Positions 61,701-64,000 of a stretch of DNA of 64,000 nucleotides are shown here, one piece after another. The translations under genes and the position numbers were made by a program. The stretch comes from an uncultured Roseburia sp. (GTDB lineage Bacteria; Bacillota; Clostridia; Lachnospirales; Lachnospiraceae): contig CALZGM010000001.1 in assembly GCA_945787015.1 (NCBI GenBank), positions 124,001-188,000 on the forward strand. Direction: 5' to 3'. The notes under the pieces were generated by a model. That model did no database searches. It saw nothing but the letters and a program-made list of their open reading frames with translations, and was not told where the DNA came from. Numbering within the stretch: the stretch's first letter is position 1; each line of letters opens with the position of its first letter.

Positions 61701-63554
61701 ACTTTAGATAACGGAACCTATAGCAGAAGTGCGTTTGTGGCGATGCTAAATCAGAAATTTGCAGATAATAATATAGGCGTGAAAGCAGAACTTACATCCA
61801 ACAAGATTAAGTATACGACGGATAAGACCGGAAGCAGTGCCAGTCTTGTTGTGGATTACAGTAGTGGCGGAAATTCGATGCTTGCAATCTATGGACAGAC
61901 CACAACTATTAAGCCCGGAGTGGACGCTGAGTTTAATGCAGATGGAAAATTGGTACTGAAAGGGACACAGAGCGGAACAAAGATTTCCGTAACTTCTTCG
62001 ACAGATAACGCGTTTTTTCAACCGGAAGAAAACGTGAGTACTACAAATCCAACAAGTGTTACAGGATATTCGTCAACGATGAAAAGTTATATTGACGGAC
62101 GCAATCTGACAGAACCAATTACAATTGATGAATATAGCAATAATTTATCTTTTACCTATTATGAAAATGGTGTAGGAACACCGGTATCCTTTGCGGTCCC
62201 GCAGCAGACCTATGCTACTTATGCGGATTTACAGACTGCGTTGCAAAACGGAATAGATAGCAGCATTGGCGCAGGTAAATTGAATGTATTCGTAACTGCG
62301 GGAGGCGTTCGAATCGAAGCAGTCAATACAGGCAATCAGTATTATATGAGCGGGTTCTCCGGAGATTTTTATAATAAGATGATTTGTACTTGTACAACGT
62401 ATACACGTACGGTGAATCCGACGATAAAGAACGGTGCACAGACAAATGACCTGGCCTATACAGTCGGACGTAAGGATATCAGAAATAAGGAGACGCTCAT
62501 CCGTAATAATGTGAATGATACGCTATCTCTGGACTTTACTTATGGCGGAGGAACAAAGACACTAAGCTTTACACTGAATGCCGGTGAGTATTCCGGGGAT
62601 GCACTGGTTTTGGAGATTCAGAAAAAATTAAATGAACAACTTAAGGCAGAAGGACTAGAGGAGAACCTTATCGAAGTAGGAATTGGTGGCGTCAGCACCG
62701 GAGTAACAGGCTCAAATGATAACAATGCACTTGTATTTAAATTGTCGAAGACGGTAAAGCTTCCGGCTGAGGGCGAATATATTATTGACGGTGTCAGCGG
62801 AAATGCGGCATTTAGCGTTTTTTATCAGACAGAAGGAGAATTAGAACCGGCATATCTGGGCGGAACGAAGGACCTTTTTGAAGGTGTAACCATAAAGGAT
62901 GGAGAAAATGAACTGGCCTTTATGATAGACGGTGTGAAGTATTCCGTCAATATTCCGTCCGGAGATTACACCGAGGACGAAATAATTGATAAATTGAATG
63001 AACTTTTATCTGCCCAAAGTGTTCCTGCCGTCGCAGAAAATTATGAGCATACTGTGCGTCTGGTATATCCATCACTTGGAAAACATAAGATTACGTCGGT
63101 AAGCGGTGATGCAAAAGATGAAATCTTTTTCCAGGAGAACAGTGAAACCGGAGACCGTAAGGGGGTTATGATACAACTTAGCGGTAACACGGATGACAGT
63201 GTGGAAATAGAGCGTCCAATTGTAAATACCTGCTTCTTAAAGATTAATTCAATTGCAATTACGCAGCCAAAGTATGCCAATAAGGCATTGGAGCGCTTGG
63301 ATGATGCAATTAATCGTGTTTCAGAAATCCGGAGCATGTTTGGAAGTATGCAAAACCGGTTAGAGCATGCAGTTGCGAACAATGAGAATACTTCTGAAAA
63401 TACGCAGGCTGCGGAATCAAGAATCAGAGATACGGATATGGCGGATGAAATGGTAAAAAATGCAAAAGATACAATTTTGCAACAGGCTACAGAAGCGATT
63501 ATGACACATGCCAGAGTTCAGGCAGAAAACATGATTCGATTGCTACAGATATAA
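58737..63554 (+). CDS. Giant flagellin with eleven internal repeats
   Basis: 1605 aa, several times the usual flagellin length. Residues 1-145 are the conserved flagellin N-terminus (NLALLNADNQYKVNTGN, SSERLATGYRINRAADDAAG, AQDGISWVQIGDGALDEV), and the last 100 are the conserved C-terminus (ANKALERLDDAINRVSEIRS, GSMQNRLEHA, ILQQATEAIMTHARVQAENM). The centre has about eleven degenerate modules of roughly 70-130 residues: D..NN.L......G....V.L..G.Y....L...LN..., resembling flagellin-IN motifs and probably surface-exposed beta-domains. It would assemble into the filament as a minor or decorated subunit. GGAGG lies 15 bases before the ATG, a long spacing. No other flagellar gene is nearby. Confidence 0.92.
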   Translation: MNTGIHNNLALLNADNQYKVNTGNRAKSSERLATGYRINRAADDAAGLTISEKMRAQIRALNRGSENAQDGISWVQIGDGALDEVHALLHRMRELTIQSLNDTNTELDRAACQAEFDALQSEIDRITGTTEFNTQNVFDEHELPYYQCEGNVKWDQSQKHIIGSDTNELIIQYRSSAGDATKEVKIQVPAGVYTTQELMDEIEDAAIANGIEKEGFMLEYTQFGTCNLNLEGGEVIDSIEGGLSYLFYDMYEGGGFGALVGTTVFINENVKLEISDQNNHLSFTIEDFAGAKSQIDITIPDGKYTKQELIDILNAKLAGTDVTATEYGTGIKLAGANSIVSGFKGNMFKIDEGSKVYHSIFYDNVKYGTISMEPASFKGGAIKPTNINSEEYQNYIIDSTNNELTLQPNGASQSVTLTIPEGTYTVTEMKNKLNELFTQNGFELDVTEFAESGYKGLMITSRVEGITSSIGMDASSSAYKTLFTQRVYNSISTVSPQRDATTDRDAYVLGAKTITSPFEITADNNQFVLAIEKTDGTKTNVTLTLDSKIYNSAAELAEQISTKLTQAGIDATTTVASNRIKITGDSGSGIQKLTASAVIGNAGYEDIFVKKTITYTQKTQTGETVTLPNVYPAQGFDNTNNKLTISVDGTKYTVTLPTGTPTQDEIVNAIETAIPEQTIVTNNTFQRVSATGSSTDRNFTVSDYGATNVYTKSYSNTGSSAEIEGAPGVYDNNTPATITLDYALPSSMVIDSSCNNLQIKINGVEKSLVIDSGTYTPSQLANKLQAAIDAAFGKYLGGATVSLDSNNKLVFTARLKDDKNWEGPGADTSISFSTATSNFLEKLHTKEEAATVVSSSSLQSNVAITDQNNTFTFNLNGQITSVQLPNGIYYTPASIITELNKKFDAAGYAVTASLDNGRLRLTTDDVGKNTYISYSSKNGGTSATALFGDLTKEAPASATANQVIKDSITIDSSSNQFNITVNGTAYTLTLDNGTYSRSAFVAMLNQKFADNNIGVKAELTSNKIKYTTDKTGSSASLVVDYSSGGNSMLAIYGQTTTIKPGVDAEFNADGKLVLKGTQSGTKISVTSSTDNAFFQPEENVSTTNPTSVTGYSSTMKSYIDGRNLTEPITIDEYSNNLSFTYYENGVGTPVSFAVPQQTYATYADLQTALQNGIDSSIGAGKLNVFVTAGGVRIEAVNTGNQYYMSGFSGDFYNKMICTCTTYTRTVNPTIKNGAQTNDLAYTVGRKDIRNKETLIRNNVNDTLSLDFTYGGGTKTLSFTLNAGEYSGDALVLEIQKKLNEQLKAEGLEENLIEVGIGGVSTGVTGSNDNNALVFKLSKTVKLPAEGEYIIDGVSGNAAFSVFYQTEGELEPAYLGGTKDLFEGVTIKDGENELAFMIDGVKYSVNIPSGDYTEDEIIDKLNELLSAQSVPAVAENYEHTVRLVYPSLGKHKITSVSGDAKDEIFFQENSETGDRKGVMIQLSGNTDDSVEIERPIVNTCFLKINSIAITQPKYANKALERLDDAINRVSEIRSMFGSMQNRLEHAVANNENTSENTQAAESRIRDTDMADEMVKNAKDTILQQATEAIMTHARVQAENMIRLLQI

Positions 63555-63601
63555 GGGACGGTTCTTTTGCCACGCGCTGCGCGTGACAAAAGAACCGTCC
63601 C
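63555..63601. repeat. 47-bp palindromic repeat, right of the flagellin gene
   Basis: Second copy of the palindrome at 58615-58667: GGGACGG arm starting right after the flagellin TAA, central T at 63578, and one mismatch (GCCACGC against GTCACGC). Its outer right flank reads CCTCCTATTCC, the complement of the outer left flank of the first copy, so the two copies face outward as inverted repeats. It can also act as terminator for the flagellin gene and for the convergent DUF1622 gene. Confidence 0.88.
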
Positions 63602-63603
63602 TC

Positions 63604-63945
63604 CTATTCCTGCTTTTTCAAGTCCTCTTTTTCGTTCTTGATTTCCCAATGAATCAGGAAGGTCAACAGTCCTCGCAATAAAATAACTGAACCTAAGATA
63701 CCGAGCTCTGCCCACTGGCGGACGACTACGGTACGAAGTACCTCACTGCCCATCTTAAATTCCAAAGAAAGTGCGATACCCTGTGCTAAGTCAAGGCGAA
63801 GCTTGGAATCGTGATGAATCCATTGAATGAAGCATTTAACTGCGGTGTAGACTAAGACGATGACACCGAACAGTTCCAGAAGTATCGTGCACAGTTCTAC
63901 GATATAGGTCAAAATCAGTTCCACATTTTCAATAAAAAGATGCAT
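63604..63945 (-). CDS. DUF1622 family membrane protein
   Basis: 113 aa with three hydrophobic segments (about 10-38, 55-70 weakly, 80-98). LELFGVIVLVYTAVKCF, LRLDLAQGIALSLEFKMGSEVLRTV (from residue 50, shown as LRLDLAQGIALSLEF and KMGSEVLRTV) and LLRGLLTFLIHWEI are the DUF1622 pattern. Function unknown. The last four codons precede a TAG that abuts the right palindromic repeat. The start at 63945 follows a GAGGGGG stretch. Confidence 0.85.
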   Translation of the reverse strand: MHLFIENVELILTYIVELCTILLELFGVIVLVYTAVKCFIQWIHHDSKLRLDLAQGIALSLEFKMGSEVLRTVVVRQWAELGILGSVILLRGLLTFLIHWEIKNEKEDLKKQE

Positions 63946-64000
63946 GCTAAAACCCCCTCATATGTAGTTACAAGTAGTAATAACTTTATTATAATAATTT

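Noticed and set aside
1-64000. CRISPR array, tRNA or rRNA genes
   Set aside because: No regularly spaced short repeats and no tRNA- or rRNA-like sequence was noticed in any intergenic region on either strand.

Overview
The window looks like the chromosome of a Gram-positive, low-GC, spore-forming member of the Clostridia, most likely a Lachnospiraceae-type gut anaerobe. The reasons are spoVAA, spoVAB and spoVAC homologues, a crotonase of the butyrate/crotonyl-CoA type, a flagellin, an LCP-family cell-wall ligase, A/T-rich intergenic DNA with clear TTGNNN-17-TATNNT promoters and U-tract terminators. The species cannot be named from the sequence. No rRNA, tRNA, CRISPR array, integrase or transposase gene was seen.

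Region 1 (1-30 kb) is almost entirely cell-envelope polymer synthesis and decoration. Positions 2-10452 hold three GtrII-type membrane glucosyltransferases (the first cut by the window edge), a GtrA flippase, a GtrB-like polyprenyl-phosphate glycosyltransferase, an acyltransferase, a YidC domain fused to a teichoic-acid-type (TagF-like) transferase, a tiny membrane protein, and a nucleotidyltransferase fused to an aminotransferase. A reverse-strand sulfatase/LTA-synthase-like enzyme (10498-12237) is divergent from a tightly packed operon of 17 genes (12326-29152). That operon opens with a Dlt-like cassette: DltA-like adenylation enzyme, fold-type-III PLP decarboxylase, acyl carrier protein, MBOAT acyltransferase and two SGNH proteins. 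It continues with an FrhB-like reductase and separate ferredoxin, GT2 enzymes, a second MBOAT/SGNH pair, an SMR flippase pair, an ATP-grasp ligase, a polytopic membrane protein and a WecE-like sugar aminotransferase. My reading is that an amino acid is loaded on the carrier, perhaps decarboxylated there, and moved by the MBOAT to an extracellular polymer. This is the best candidate for an undescribed system.

Region 2 (29-38.7 kb) holds a DUF3048 lipoprotein, a BlaI/BlaR1-type regulator pair with an unusual extracellular sensor, a zinc-ribbon protein, an LCP protein, a lone 1197-residue STAND-like P-loop protein with its own promoter (a possible defence gene), and a reverse-strand Rpn-family nuclease.

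Region 3 (39-47 kb) is mostly housekeeping: glmS (broken by a deletion plus frameshift), an HtrA-like protease, a GH13 amylase, proC, crotonase and mutY. Region 4 (47-52.2 kb) is a second polysaccharide cluster: glf, three GT2 enzymes and a polyprenyl glycosylphosphotransferase. It ends at a 554-bp giant inverted repeat that exactly fills the space between two convergent stop codons.

Region 5 (52.7-64 kb) has a two-subunit ThrE exporter, spoVAA-spoVAB, a reverse-strand diguanylate cyclase, spoVAC, and a 1605-residue flagellin with eleven internal repeats. The flagellin gene is bracketed by two copies of a palindromic repeat. A DUF1622 membrane protein closes the window.
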